Origin: Anaerococcus sp. Marseille-P3915
Lineage (GTDB): Bacteria > Bacillota > Clostridia > Tissierellales > Peptoniphilaceae
Assembly (NCBI RefSeq): GCF_900258475.1
Contig: NZ_LT984888.1
Coordinates: 332,639 to 396,638, forward strand
Direction of reading: 5' to 3'
DNA: 64,000 nt
Program-made: the position numbers and the translations under genes
The notes under the pieces: generated by a model
Databases searched by the model: none
What the model saw: only the letters and a program-made list of their open reading frames with translations
What the model was told of the DNA's origin: nothing
Shown: piece after piece, positions 45,299 through 54,420 of the stretch
How the letters are laid out: every line of letters begins with the position of its first letter
How positions within the stretch are numbered: the stretch's first letter is position 1

Positions 45299-46780
45299 AT
45301 GAGTGACGTTAGAGTTAGATTTGCACCTTCTCCAACAGGATATCTACACATTGGTGGTCTTAGGACAGCCCTTTTTAACTACCTATATGCTAGACACACT
45401 GGCGGAAAGATGATTTTAAGAATTGAGGATACTGATAGGACACGTTTTGTGGAAGGTGCCCTTGAAAATCTTCTTAAGGCCCTTAAATGGTCTGGTGTTG
45501 AGATTGATGAAGGTGTTATGCTTGATGAAAATGGAAATGTTACCGAAAAGGGTGACTTTGGTCCATATATCCAATCTGAAAGGGTTAAGGCTGGCATTTA
45601 TGACAAATATATCGACCAATTAATCGATGAAGGCAAGGCTTATTATTGCTTCTGCTCTCAAGAAAGAGTGGATAAGGTTCGTGATCAAATGAGAGCTGAT
45701 GGACTTACACCAAAATACGATGGTCTTTGCCGTTCTATTCCTCTTGAAGAAGCCAAACAAAGGGTTGCTAATGGGGAAGAGCACACTGTTAGACTAAAAT
45801 TACCAAAGGACTATGATATTTCCTTTAATGACAGAATTAAGGGCAAGATTACCTTTAATACTGATGACCAAGATGACCAAGTTCTTATTAAGAGAGATGG
45901 TTTCCCAACTTATCACTTTGCTGTAGTTGTGGATGACCATTTGATGGGCATTACCCATGTCGTTCGTGGTGATGAGTGGATTTCTTCTACACCAAAGCAT
46001 GTTTATTTATACGAAGCTTTTGGTTGGGAGGCTCCAGAATATATCCATCTACCTACCGTTTTAAATAAGGACCACAAGAAATATTCTAAGAGAAATGGCG
46101 ATGGCATGGTTGAGGACTTTATCGAAGAAGGCTACACACCAGAAGGTCTTATCAACTTCCTATCATTACTTGGTTGGTCACCTGATAGTGAAGAAGAAAT
46201 CTTTACTCTTGATCAATTAGCTAAGCAATTTGACTTTGATAGGGTAAATAAGACTGGTGCTGTCTTTGATAAGAAGAAACTTGACTGGGTCAATGGCCAC
46301 TATGTTAGGGACCTAAGCCCAGAAGAGCTTGCAGAAGATATCAAGCCATACCTAATTAAGGCTGGTCTAATTGATGAGTCTTATGACCATGACAAATTAG
46401 TTTTACTTGCAGAAACATGGCAATCAGCTATTGATAAGTTCTCTGATGCAGCAGAACTTGTTAAAAACTACTATATAAAGAGTGCTGATATCGACTATGA
46501 TGATGATGCAAAAGAAGCTATTTCTACAGATGATGCCAGAATCCTATTTAAGGCATTCTTAGACCATCTTGCAGAAGTTAAGGAAATTGACCCAGACTTT
46601 GCTAAATCAATTATGAAGACTATCCAAAAGGAAACAGGCATCAAGGGCAAGAACCTATGGTTCCCAGTAAGGGCAGCTGTAACAGGTTCTGTCCACGGCC
46701 CAGACCTATCAAATGCCTTCCTAATCATGGGCAAGGACCTAGTTAAGGAAAGGCTAGAATTTGTAAGGGATAATTTTTAA
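45299..46780 (+). CDS. gltX: Glutamyl-tRNA synthetase
   Basis: Class I synthetase charging tRNA-Glu (and probably tRNA-Gln, to be transamidated). There are two adjacent ATGs at 45296 and 45299; the second gives 6 nt to AAAGGAG, so I prefer it (493 residues). Signature PTGYLHIGGLRTALFN is the HIGH motif and KKYSKRNGDG the KMSKS equivalent; a Cys pair in YCFCSQ fits the zinc-like site. First gene of the operon gltX-cysS-rlmB-yacP-sigma, with the next start overlapping its stop (TAATG). Confidence 0.97.
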   Translation: MSDVRVRFAPSPTGYLHIGGLRTALFNYLYARHTGGKMILRIEDTDRTRFVEGALENLLKALKWSGVEIDEGVMLDENGNVTEKGDFGPYIQSERVKAGIYDKYIDQLIDEGKAYYCFCSQERVDKVRDQMRADGLTPKYDGLCRSIPLEEAKQRVANGEEHTVRLKLPKDYDISFNDRIKGKITFNTDDQDDQVLIKRDGFPTYHFAVVVDDHLMGITHVVRGDEWISSTPKHVYLYEAFGWEAPEYIHLPTVLNKDHKKYSKRNGDGMVEDFIEEGYTPEGLINFLSLLGWSPDSEEEIFTLDQLAKQFDFDRVNKTGAVFDKKKLDWVNGHYVRDLSPEELAEDIKPYLIKAGLIDESYDHDKLVLLAETWQSAIDKFSDAAELVKNYYIKSADIDYDDDAKEAISTDDARILFKAFLDHLAEVKEIDPDFAKSIMKTIQKETGIKGKNLWFPVRAAVTGSVHGPDLSNAFLIMGKDLVKERLEFVRDNF

Positions 46781-48198
46781 TGAAAATTTATAATACTCTT
46801 AGTAGACAAAAAGAAGTATTTAAACCAATAGAAGAAAGCAAGATCAAGATGTATGTCTGCGGACCTACAGTCTATGATTACATGCACATAGGCAATGCCA
46901 GACCCCTAGTTGTCTTTGATACCTTCAGACGTTTCGCAAAATTTAGGGGTTATGATGTAAAATATGTGGTAAACTTCACCGATGTCGATGATAAGATAAT
47001 CAAAAAATCAATCGAAGAAGGCATCACTACAAAAGAAGTCACAGACCGCTATATAGACCAATATATGGCAGATGCCAAGGACCTAAACCTTGATGAAGAA
47101 GACACCATCCATCCAAGGGCAACCGAGGTTATGGATGATATAATCGCCTTCATAGATGGCCTTGTTAAGAAAGGTGTGGCATACGAATCAGATGGGGATG
47201 TTTACTTTGATGTAAGCAAAAAAGCTGATTATGGCAAATTATCAAGAAGAAATCTTGACGACCTCATGCACGGGGCCAGCAATAGGCTTGATAATGATGA
47301 TGTAGGCCGCAAGAAAAACCCAGCAGATTTCACCCTTTGGAAAAAGACAAAAATTGATGGCGAAGTGGCTTGGGATTCTCCTTGGGGAGCTGGCAGACCT
47401 GGCTGGCACATAGAATGTTCAGCCATGAACAAGAAAATCTTGGGCGAAACCATTGATATACACGCAGGCGGGGAAGATTTGGAATTTCCTCACCACGAAA
47501 ATGAAATAGCCCAATCTGAAGCCCTAAACGAAGTCAAATTTGCCAATTATTGGATGCACAACGGCATGATCCAGGTCAATGGGACAAAGATGAGTAAGTC
47601 TTTAGGCAATTTCTTTACTCTTGATGATATCAAGAAGGAATACGACCTAATGACCATCAGATTTTGGCTTTTGACCACATCATATAGGCAGCCAATTAAT
47701 TTTACCAGGGAAATAATTGAACAAGCTCAAAATTCCCTAAACAGACTAAATAACGCAGCCTTTAAGCTTGAAGAAGACCTAGCAAGGGCAAGCGATAGGC
47801 CTATGGATGATAATGAAGAAAAACTTCTAGCAAATCTAGATGCGGCAGAGGCTAACTTTATAAGAGTCATGGAAGATGACCTAAATACAGCAGATGCCAT
47901 TACAGTCTTATTTGATCTAGCCAAATTTATAAATACCAATATAAGCTCTGCTTCTTCAAAGGCCTTTATAGAAAAAACTAAGGCTCTTTATGACAGTCTC
48001 TACGATGTCCTAGGGCTTGTGGCCAAGAAAAAGAGCCTAGATATAGACGAAGACTTTATCTTAGCAAAAATTGAAGAAAGAGCTGCTGCCAAAAAGGCCA
48101 AGGACTTTGCAAAGGCAGATGCCATCAGGGATGAACTTTTAGAAATGGGCATAAGCCTAAAAGATACCCGTGATGGGGTCAAGTGGGAGATAAGCTAA
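46780..48198 (+). CDS. cysS: Cysteinyl-tRNA synthetase
   Basis: 472 residues, class I synthetase. MYVCGPTVYDYMHIGNARP contains the HIGH motif and first zinc Cys; WHIECSAMNKKILG and the HAGGEDLEFPHHENEIAQSE block provide the other zinc ligands; GTKMSKSLGNF is KMSKS. The C-terminal DALR-like helix region ends KDTRDGVKWEIS. Start overlaps the gltX stop by one base and its stop overlaps the rlmB start, so translation is coupled. Gene order with yacO/yacP matches Bacillus, but mrnC (Mini-III) is missing here. Confidence 0.97.
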   Translation: MKIYNTLSRQKEVFKPIEESKIKMYVCGPTVYDYMHIGNARPLVVFDTFRRFAKFRGYDVKYVVNFTDVDDKIIKKSIEEGITTKEVTDRYIDQYMADAKDLNLDEEDTIHPRATEVMDDIIAFIDGLVKKGVAYESDGDVYFDVSKKADYGKLSRRNLDDLMHGASNRLDNDDVGRKKNPADFTLWKKTKIDGEVAWDSPWGAGRPGWHIECSAMNKKILGETIDIHAGGEDLEFPHHENEIAQSEALNEVKFANYWMHNGMIQVNGTKMSKSLGNFFTLDDIKKEYDLMTIRFWLLTTSYRQPINFTREIIEQAQNSLNRLNNAAFKLEEDLARASDRPMDDNEEKLLANLDAAEANFIRVMEDDLNTADAITVLFDLAKFINTNISSASSKAFIEKTKALYDSLYDVLGLVAKKKSLDIDEDFILAKIEERAAAKKAKDFAKADAIRDELLEMGISLKDTRDGVKWEIS

Positions 48199-48902
48199 TG
48201 GATAGAATATATGGCAGAAAACCAGTCCTAGACACCCTAGATTCAGATATTGAAATCTATAGGGCCTACATCCTAAGGCAAAATTCCAAGATAATTGACA
48301 AGCTTATAAAAAAGCTAAGGGCAAAAAATATTGAAATAGATTTTGTAGATAAGAGTTTTTTTGATAAAATAGATATGAACCACCAAGGGGTCGCCCTTGA
48401 TGTGGAAAGTTTTAAATACAAGGACCTAGCTGACATCGATACTTACAAGAGGCTAATAATCCTAGATCAAATAGAAGATCCTCATAACCTAGGAGCTATA
48501 GTAAGAAGTGCCGAAGCCTTCGGCTTTGATGGGGTAATAATACCTGAAAGAAGGTCAGCTGAGGTAAGTCCAATAGTCTATAAGACAAGTGCTGGGGCAA
48601 TAAATAACATCAATATAATTAGGGTAAAAAATATTTCTCGAACCATAGAAGAAATCCAAAAAGAGGGATTTTGGGTCTATGGCCTAGCAGGCGAAGGAAG
48701 CCAAGAGATAGATAAAACCGACCTTAAGGGCAAAATAGCCCTAGTAGTAGGCAATGAAGGTAAGGGTATCTCTAGACTTGTAAGAGAGAAATGTGATATA
48801 CTAATTAATATACCGATGAAGGGTTTTGTAAATAGCTTTAATGCATCTGTTGCCTCAGCTATAGCCATGTATGAGGTCCTAAGACAAAATGGCTTTGACT
48901 AA
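48198..48902 (+). CDS. rlmB: 23S rRNA 2'-O-methyltransferase RlmB (SpoU family)
   Basis: 234 residues from the ATG at 48198 (MDRIYGRKPVLDTL), which has GGGAGA 7 nt upstream; the GTG at 48183 is rejected. The SPOUT knot motifs are clear: ILDQIEDPHNLGAIVRSAEAFG (motif 1 Asn/Arg), VVGNEGKGISRLVREKCD (motif 2) and IPMKGFVNSFNASVASAI (motif 3, SAM binding). The N-terminal domain is the L30e-like RNA-binding part. It methylates ribose G2251-equivalent of 23S rRNA. Confidence 0.92.
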   Translation: MDRIYGRKPVLDTLDSDIEIYRAYILRQNSKIIDKLIKKLRAKNIEIDFVDKSFFDKIDMNHQGVALDVESFKYKDLADIDTYKRLIILDQIEDPHNLGAIVRSAEAFGFDGVIIPERRSAEVSPIVYKTSAGAINNINIIRVKNISRTIEEIQKEGFWVYGLAGEGSQEIDKTDLKGKIALVVGNEGKGISRLVREKCDILINIPMKGFVNSFNASVASAIAMYEVLRQNGFD

Positions 48903-49428
48903 AAAAAACATAACCTATGTTGATGGCTACAATGTCATAAACAAATGGCCGGACTTAAAGGACTTATCAAAAACAAACCTTGCAGCCGCAAGGGATATGC
49001 TCATAGAAGAAATGGCTGAATATAGCGTTTTGAGGGCGGAAGAGATGGTGATAGTCTTTGATGCCTATAATCTTGATAGACTTAAAGAAACCATAGAAAC
49101 AAAGTATAAGATGAAAATTGTCTATACAAAGAGGTTTCAAACGGCAGATACCTATATCGAAGCAGAGCTTGCAAGAGTAGGCCGTCGCCACAATGTCAAG
49201 GTCGTAACAGATGATGGGGCAGTGCAAAATATGGCCCTAGGCAAGGGAGCAAGCAGGATGACAGCCCTAGAGCTAAGGGGAGACCTCTTAGGCTTAAGGA
49301 GAAAGATTAAAAAAAGCCAAAAGGCAAATTTCAGTCACAACTACAGGTCTTATCCTATATCAAAATCTCTTGCAGCCAAACTTGACCAGCTTAAAATCAA
49401 GCTAGAAGATGAGGATAAAGATAAATAA
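48889..49428 (+). CDS. NYN-domain ribonuclease YacP (Rae1-like)
   Basis: 179 residues, overlapping rlmB by 14 bp. YVDGYNVINKWPDL carries the first catalytic Asp of the NYN/PIN-like fold; MVIVFDAYN and VVTDDGAVQNMALGKGA give the other acidic residues. In Bacillus the orthologue Rae1 cleaves mRNA in the ribosomal A site; that role is inferred from family and the conserved gltX-cysS-rlmB-yacP order. Confidence 0.85.
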   Translation: MALTKKNITYVDGYNVINKWPDLKDLSKTNLAAARDMLIEEMAEYSVLRAEEMVIVFDAYNLDRLKETIETKYKMKIVYTKRFQTADTYIEAELARVGRRHNVKVVTDDGAVQNMALGKGASRMTALELRGDLLGLRRKIKKSQKANFSHNYRSYPISKSLAAKLDQLKIKLEDEDKDK

Positions 49429-49447
49429 ATTCAAAATGGGTGATAAT

Positions 49448-50476
49448 ATGGATAAAATAAATTTAGAAGATAAGGAAACTTTAGAAAAGCTTAAAGATTA
49501 TCTGGACAATCCGGATATGACCGATGAAGACTTGCTAAAAGTCATAGAATCTCTAACAGAAGACCAAAAAGAAGAAATCCTAGAAATAATCGCAGAAGAT
49601 GACGAAGATTTTGACGATGATGATGACGATGATGACCTAATAGGATCAGCCAAAAAAGGAGTCAACACCTCCCTTGCCCCAATCAAGCGCAAGGATATGA
49701 TGAAGCTATCAGACCTAAACAACGAAGAGATAGTAGAGCAATTCCAACTTGGCAACCAAAACGCCCTAGCAGCCCTAGTCGAAAAAAACCAGGGCCTAGT
49801 AAGGAGTCGTGCGTCCTATTTCTTTAGGTCCCACGGCAATGACCTAGACCTAGAAGACCTCGTCCAATCAGGCATGCTCGGCATGATAAGGGCAGCGGAG
49901 AAATTTGACCTAAGCCTAGGCTACAAATTTACAACCTATGCCTACAAGTGGATAGATAAAGCCATTAGAAAGGCCATAAATAAAGAAGGCCACACCATCA
50001 GGATTCCAGCAGGCAAATACTTAAAGCTAAACAAGCTTAAACAAATCTTAAAGGCCAACCCAGAGGCAAGCGATGAGGAACTCTACAGGATATTAGAAAA
50101 CGAAGGCATCAACAAAAAACAAGCCGATGACCTTTTCCTAATAAATAGAAACCAAGTCAACTCCACCTCCTTAAATATCAACCTAGACAGCGAAGACTCC
50201 ACAGGAGATGAGCTAATGGACATGGTAGGAGATGAATCGACCCCAGTAGATATGCTAATCTTAGAAAAAGACATGGAAAACTTCCTAATGCAAGCCCTAG
50301 ACCAACTAACAGATAGGGAAAAGCAAATCATAATCTACAGGTATGGCCTAGACAACGAAAAACCAAAAACCCTAGAGCAAATAGGTTCTATCTACGACCT
50401 CTCCAGAGAAAGAATCCGTCAGATAGAAAACCAAGCCCTAGGCAAGCTAAAAGATTATTCTGATTTGGTTGGATAA
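49448..50476 (+). CDS. Sigma-70 family RNA polymerase sigma factor (group 2-like)
   Basis: 342 residues from the ATG at 49448, chosen because GGGTGAT precedes it; ATGs at 49409 and 49436 lack a ribosome site. An acidic N-terminus with eight consecutive Asp (about residues 56-63) is followed by region 2 (LVEKNQGLVRSRASYFF, LEDLVQSGMLGMIRAAEKFD, FTTYAYKWIDKAIRKAI), region 3 (RIPAGKYLKLNKL) and region 4 with a full helix-turn-helix (LEQIGSIYDLSRERIRQIEN). Region 2.4 differs from vegetative RpoD (WWIRQAI replaced by KWIDKAI), so promoter preference may differ. It occupies the place of sigH in the Bacillus cluster. A terminator follows. Confidence 0.85.
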   Translation: MDKINLEDKETLEKLKDYLDNPDMTDEDLLKVIESLTEDQKEEILEIIAEDDEDFDDDDDDDDLIGSAKKGVNTSLAPIKRKDMMKLSDLNNEEIVEQFQLGNQNALAALVEKNQGLVRSRASYFFRSHGNDLDLEDLVQSGMLGMIRAAEKFDLSLGYKFTTYAYKWIDKAIRKAINKEGHTIRIPAGKYLKLNKLKQILKANPEASDEELYRILENEGINKKQADDLFLINRNQVNSTSLNINLDSEDSTGDELMDMVGDESTPVDMLILEKDMENFLMQALDQLTDREKQIIIYRYGLDNEKPKTLEQIGSIYDLSRERIRQIENQALGKLKDYSDLVG

Positions 50477-50486
50477 AAATTACAAT

Positions 50487-50522
50487 ACTCTTAGGATTTT
50501 AGATCCTAGGGGTATTTTTTTA
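50487..50522 (+). terminator. Terminator of the gltX-sigma operon
   Basis: AATACTCTTAGGAT pairs (imperfectly) with ATCCTAGGGGTATT, followed by TTTTTT. Confidence 0.8.
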
Positions 50523-50607
50523 AATAAATTTTTTATAATTATTGTATATTTTTGATGTATTGAGGTAAAATGATAAAAACGATTCTTAGAGATTAGAAAG
50601 GATTTTT

Positions 50608-51342
50608 ATGATTAAAGTTGAAAATTTTACTAAGGAATATAAGATAGGAAAAAAGGCTGTGGATGACATCTCCTTTGAGGCGAAAGATGGTGAAATCTTT
50701 GGATTTCTTGGTCCTAATGGGGCTGGTAAGTCTACTACCATCAAGTCTATTGTAGGGATAAATTCTAAGACTAAGGGGGAGATTTTTATAAATGGCCTCC
50801 GTATCGAGGATGACCCTATAGCCTACAAGAGCCAGTTTTCCTATGTGCCTGACAATCCAGAATTATTCGAAAATTATTCAGGAAACGAATATATAAATTT
50901 CATAGCAGATATCTATGGGGTGGATACTGAAACTAGGAAGGAAAGGCTTGATCATTATTTGGATTATTTTGATATAAGAGAGGCCATGAAGGACCCTATT
51001 TCAACCTATTCTCATGGTATGGCCCAAAGGCTTGCCATAATCGGTGCCCTTATCCACGACCCACAGGTTTTAATCCTTGACGAGCCAATGGTTGGCCTTG
51101 ATGCTAAGTCTGCCTTTAATCTTAAGAAAATCCTTAGGGATAGGGCGGCAGCTGGCAAGTGTGTCATGTTTTCAACCCACGTTATGGAAGTGGCCCAGGA
51201 ATTATGCGATAGGATTGGCATTATTTCTAAGGGCAAGCTTATCGCTATCGGAACTCTTGATGAGATTAAGCATATAGCCAACAACGATGGGTCTCTTGAA
51301 TCAATTTTCTTGGAGCTTACAGATGAAAAGCAAGAATATTAA
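50608..51342 (+). CDS. ABC transporter ATP-binding protein
   Basis: 244 residues. Walker A FLGPNGAGKSTTIKSI, Q-loop in QFSYVPDNPELFENYS, signature YSHGMAQRLAIIGAL (SHGMxQ), Walker B VLILDEPMVGLD and H-switch FSTHVME. It energises the membrane partner encoded next, whose start at 51323 lies inside this gene (20-bp overlap). The CcmA/NatA-type sequence with a short C-terminus fits an ABC-2 exporter. RBS is AGAAAGGAT. Confidence 0.93.
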   Translation: MIKVENFTKEYKIGKKAVDDISFEAKDGEIFGFLGPNGAGKSTTIKSIVGINSKTKGEIFINGLRIEDDPIAYKSQFSYVPDNPELFENYSGNEYINFIADIYGVDTETRKERLDHYLDYFDIREAMKDPISTYSHGMAQRLAIIGALIHDPQVLILDEPMVGLDAKSAFNLKKILRDRAAAGKCVMFSTHVMEVAQELCDRIGIISKGKLIAIGTLDEIKHIANNDGSLESIFLELTDEKQEY

Positions 51343-52975
51343 AACTATAGCAGCCTATGCTTTAAGGGAAAGTTTCTTCCCCTATAGGCCATCAAAGCAA
51401 GTTGCAAATGTGCCTAAAAACTACTTGATGAGAATAATCCTATTTATCTGGACCTATGTATTTTTGGGGGCCATATTTATAGGGGTCTTTAAGGCAAGCG
51501 CCATGATTTATGTGGGAACTGGTCAAAATCACATGTATTTTGTAAATTTTGCCATAGCAATCACCATGATGATCTTCATATTTTATGTGCCTGATATCCT
51601 CTCAAAATATTTCACCAAGGCAGATATTTCCAATTACCAGACCCTACCCCTAAGCCAGGGCGAGCTTTTCTTGGGCAAGGTAATCGGCGGGATAAGCTCA
51701 TTTTTTGACTTTTTCCTATTTTTTGCCATTGGCCTATATATATATTTTGGCGAGGCTGGTTTTGACCCAATGACTTTGATTTTGGGCCTTATCACCCTCC
51801 TTCCAATGATTGCTATACCTTATGGGCTTATTTGCCTGATGATTTTACTGATTAAGAAATTTACCAATGTCAATAGGCATGCCAAGCTTTTTAAGACCCT
51901 GGGATATCTTTTGATGTTTGGGGTCATGGGAGTGATTTATTATTTCTCCTTCTCATCATCATCATCATCTAGTGGACCGAAGTTTAATATAGATGTAGAT
52001 AATGTCACATCAATGCTTGGAAATGTGTCAAATGTCTTCTTTAATGCTAAGATTTTTGGCATGAGCCTTACCGGACCAATAATACAGAGACTGGGCTTTA
52101 GCTTATTACTCTTGGCTCTTGCGGCTCTAGTATTATTTTTAGTATACAAGCTTGGAGATAAGTATTATTTTGATGCGGTCTTTGATGACCACATAGATAT
52201 GGATAAGAAAAAGAAGGTCAAGGCCAAGGATGTTGAAATCAAAACATCCAGCCAATTTAAGGATATTTTCCTTAAGGATATTAAGACCTTATTTTCAAAT
52301 ATAGTCTTCGTGGCAGGCCCTATATCTATGGTAATAATCTTTTCGGTTATGGGCTTTACTACAGGTAGGAATCTTATTGAGGATTTGGACCCTACTTTAA
52401 TCCAAAGCTCAATGACATCTCTTATATGCTTTGCGGCAGCCTTTGCCCTAAGTCTTCTTATTTGGACTAATGGCAATCCAGCGACCACTTCCCTTTCTAG
52501 GGAGGGCAAGAGCTTTTACCTTATCCAGACCCTACCGATAGACCCTAAGAGCCATCTCTTGGCTAGGTTTACTTCAAGCTATGTGGTTATAAGTATTTTT
52601 AACCTAATACTTGCCATAGCCTATGGCTTAATTCTAAGCCTTGGTCTTATTAATAGCCTTTTATTCTTCCTTGGCCTAAGCATAGGAGGAGGCTTTGCGA
52701 CTATGATTAGTCTTTACTTTGGGACCTTTGTGGTCAATACCAATTGGAAGAAGCCTCAAGAAGTTCAACAGGCAAATCCTTTGAAGTCAATAATTTTCTA
52801 CCTAGGGTCCTTGCTTGTTACAGGCCTTCTTGTTGGAGGATTTTTCCTAATAGATGGTCTTACAGGATCTATGGCTATTGCAGTTGGCCTTATTATCCTT
52901 GTCCTAGTTATAATTGTTGGCCTAATCTATATGGCTTGCCTTAAAAAATACAAGAAAGGCTTTATGGACGTATAA
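51323..52975 (+). CDS. ABC-2 type exporter permease
   Basis: 550 residues from the ATG at 51323 with GGAG 7 nt upstream; the longer frame from 51287 has no ribosome site. About a dozen hydrophobic segments in two halves, separated by a cytoplasmic loop (about residues 290-330, lysine-rich MDKKKKVKAKDVE). A poly-Ser stretch (about 210-218) follows the sixth segment. No periplasmic or lipoprotein component accompanies it, so it works with the upstream ATPase as a two-gene exporter; substrate unknown. Confidence 0.85.
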   Translation: MKSKNIKTIAAYALRESFFPYRPSKQVANVPKNYLMRIILFIWTYVFLGAIFIGVFKASAMIYVGTGQNHMYFVNFAIAITMMIFIFYVPDILSKYFTKADISNYQTLPLSQGELFLGKVIGGISSFFDFFLFFAIGLYIYFGEAGFDPMTLILGLITLLPMIAIPYGLICLMILLIKKFTNVNRHAKLFKTLGYLLMFGVMGVIYYFSFSSSSSSSGPKFNIDVDNVTSMLGNVSNVFFNAKIFGMSLTGPIIQRLGFSLLLLALAALVLFLVYKLGDKYYFDAVFDDHIDMDKKKKVKAKDVEIKTSSQFKDIFLKDIKTLFSNIVFVAGPISMVIIFSVMGFTTGRNLIEDLDPTLIQSSMTSLICFAAAFALSLLIWTNGNPATTSLSREGKSFYLIQTLPIDPKSHLLARFTSSYVVISIFNLILAIAYGLILSLGLINSLLFFLGLSIGGGFATMISLYFGTFVVNTNWKKPQEVQQANPLKSIIFYLGSLLVTGLLVGGFFLIDGLTGSMAIAVGLIILVLVIIVGLIYMACLKKYKKGFMDV

Positions 52976-52980
52976 AATTT

Positions 52981-53007
52981 CCCGACTTTAAAAAGTCGGG
53001 TTTTTTA
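52981..53007 (+). terminator. Terminator of the ABC exporter operon
   Basis: CCCGACTT (52981-52988) pairs with AAGTCGGG (52993-53000), then TTTTTT. Confidence 0.9.
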
Positions 53008-53036
53008 GTATAGTAAGTAAGCAGAAAGGAAGAATT

Positions 53037-53831
53037 ATGGAATATCAAAAACCCTTTATTTATATAGATACAAATTTTAGCCCGGCAGATGGGCTTTTTA
53101 TAAAAATGGCCCTAGACTCTTATGATTTTGAGCTTGTGGGACTTTCAGCAAATAGGTCTTATATGTCAAGTAGGGCAGCTGGTGAAAATATTTTGGGCCT
53201 TATTAATAAGGAAGATTTATTTTTAAGTGTTGCAAAAAATTTCAATGATAAGGAATCTGCCTTTGATGATGAAATTTTTAAGGCAAGTGGCGATTATCTA
53301 GAAGAGATGGATGCTTTTGAAAATCTCTACGACATAGCAAGCGACTGCGGAAGATTAGATATAATCGCAAGTGGGGACCTAGGAAACATTGCCAAGGGTC
53401 TAAGAGAATTTGAAGATCTGATAGATTTTATCGACCACATATTTTTAATCTTGCCAGATGCTAAAAAAATGGCTAAGGAAGACCTTGAAGACCTTGATTT
53501 TATCTTAGGATCAGGCATAGAAATATTTGCCATAGATGAGAAATTTGCAAAAAAATTCACCCTTGATGATGAAGATTTGGAAAAAATTAAAAACTCTGAC
53601 TCTAATCTAGCAAGGATTTTGGAAAATTATGATAAAGAGGCTCTTGCTGGGGCCCTCCTTCTCTACCTATCCCAAAGGCCAGAGGCCTTCATCTTTGATG
53701 CGGCAGGTCTTAAGGTTAATTTTGATGAAAAGTCAATCGACCATTCATCACAAAGACCAAAGGCCTATCTGGTAAATAAGGTGAACGAAGAAAGCTTTTA
53801 TGACTACCTAAGAGGAGTCCTATGCAATTAA
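53037..53831 (+). CDS. Degenerate nucleoside-hydrolase-like protein
   Basis: 264 residues. The plan follows inosine-uridine nucleoside hydrolases: an N-terminal strand IYIDTNFSPADGLFIKMAL, then ELVGLSANRS, AGENILGLI and a central LDIIASGDLGNIAKGLREF. But the calcium-binding DTDPGxDD cluster has become DTNFSPAD, and the C-terminal catalytic HD is not evident, so hydrolase activity is doubtful. RBS AGAAAGGAAG. The end overlaps the next gene by 10 bp. It may bind a nucleoside or be a relic; I see no conserved new motif. Confidence 0.6.
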   Translation: MEYQKPFIYIDTNFSPADGLFIKMALDSYDFELVGLSANRSYMSSRAAGENILGLINKEDLFLSVAKNFNDKESAFDDEIFKASGDYLEEMDAFENLYDIASDCGRLDIIASGDLGNIAKGLREFEDLIDFIDHIFLILPDAKKMAKEDLEDLDFILGSGIEIFAIDEKFAKKFTLDDEDLEKIKNSDSNLARILENYDKEALAGALLLYLSQRPEAFIFDAAGLKVNFDEKSIDHSSQRPKAYLVNKVNEESFYDYLRGVLCN

Positions 53832-54307
53832 GGATGCCAGGGCCAAGGATTAGAAAAACGGGTATAGCAGTCCTTATTTCCATGATCATATCCCATTTTA
53901 GGCCTGGCGAGGGCCTTGCCTTTTATTCGGCAATTGCTGCTATCATATGTATGCAGCAAAATGTCCACCAAACCTACCACAAGGGCCTGGGTAGGATAAT
54001 CGGGACAATCTTTGGAGGCTTTGTGGGCCTTTTCTACCTTTTGATTTTCCCAGCTGGGTCAATTCCTGATCTTTTAAGGCTGATTATAACGGCAATCCTT
54101 GTGACAGTGGTAATATGGGTTATGGCAAATATAAATAAAAAGGATGCCGTATCCATAGCTGGCATTGTATTTTTGTCAGTTACCATCAACCACGCAGGCG
54201 ACCTTGTGCCTTTTAATTTCGCCATCAACAGGATAATCGACACCCTAATCGGAGTACTTGTGGCATTTTTCGTAAATTATATAGATTTTAAGATTAAAGA
54301 ATCGTAA
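53822..54307 (+). CDS. FUSC/ArAE-type small membrane protein (aromatic acid exporter family)
   Basis: 161 residues with about four to five hydrophobic segments. PGPRIRKTGIAVLISMIISH and FYSAIAAIICMQQNVHQTYH, GRIIGTIFGGFVGL match the N-terminal membrane domain of YgaE/FUSC proteins. It lacks the usual C-terminal cytoplasmic domain, a common short form in Firmicutes. It overlaps the nucleoside-hydrolase-like gene. Export substrate unknown. Confidence 0.75.
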   Translation: MQLRMPGPRIRKTGIAVLISMIISHFRPGEGLAFYSAIAAIICMQQNVHQTYHKGLGRIIGTIFGGFVGLFYLLIFPAGSIPDLLRLIITAILVTVVIWVMANINKKDAVSIAGIVFLSVTINHAGDLVPFNFAINRIIDTLIGVLVAFFVNYIDFKIKES

Positions 54308-54315
54308 TTTCAGAC

Positions 54316-54346
54316 TTTTAAGAGCTAAATTTAGCTTCTTTTTTAT
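54316..54346 (+). terminator. Terminator upstream of the ECF S component
   Basis: AAGAGCTAAA/TTTAGCTTCTTTTTT hairpin. Confidence 0.75.
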
Positions 54347-54352
54347 ATTTAT

Positions 54353-54381
54353 TTTAACAAATTACTAAAATGTGGTATAGT
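54353..54381 (+). promoter_or_regulatory. Promoter of the ECF S component gene
   Basis: TTTAAC (54353-54358), 17 bp, TATAGT (54376-54381) with TGG extension. It overlaps the first codons of the long frame beginning at 54370 and so supports the ATG at 54421. Confidence 0.65.
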
Positions 54382-54420
54382 AGGGGGGATAGAATATTGC
54401 ATAGAAAAGAAAGGATTATT

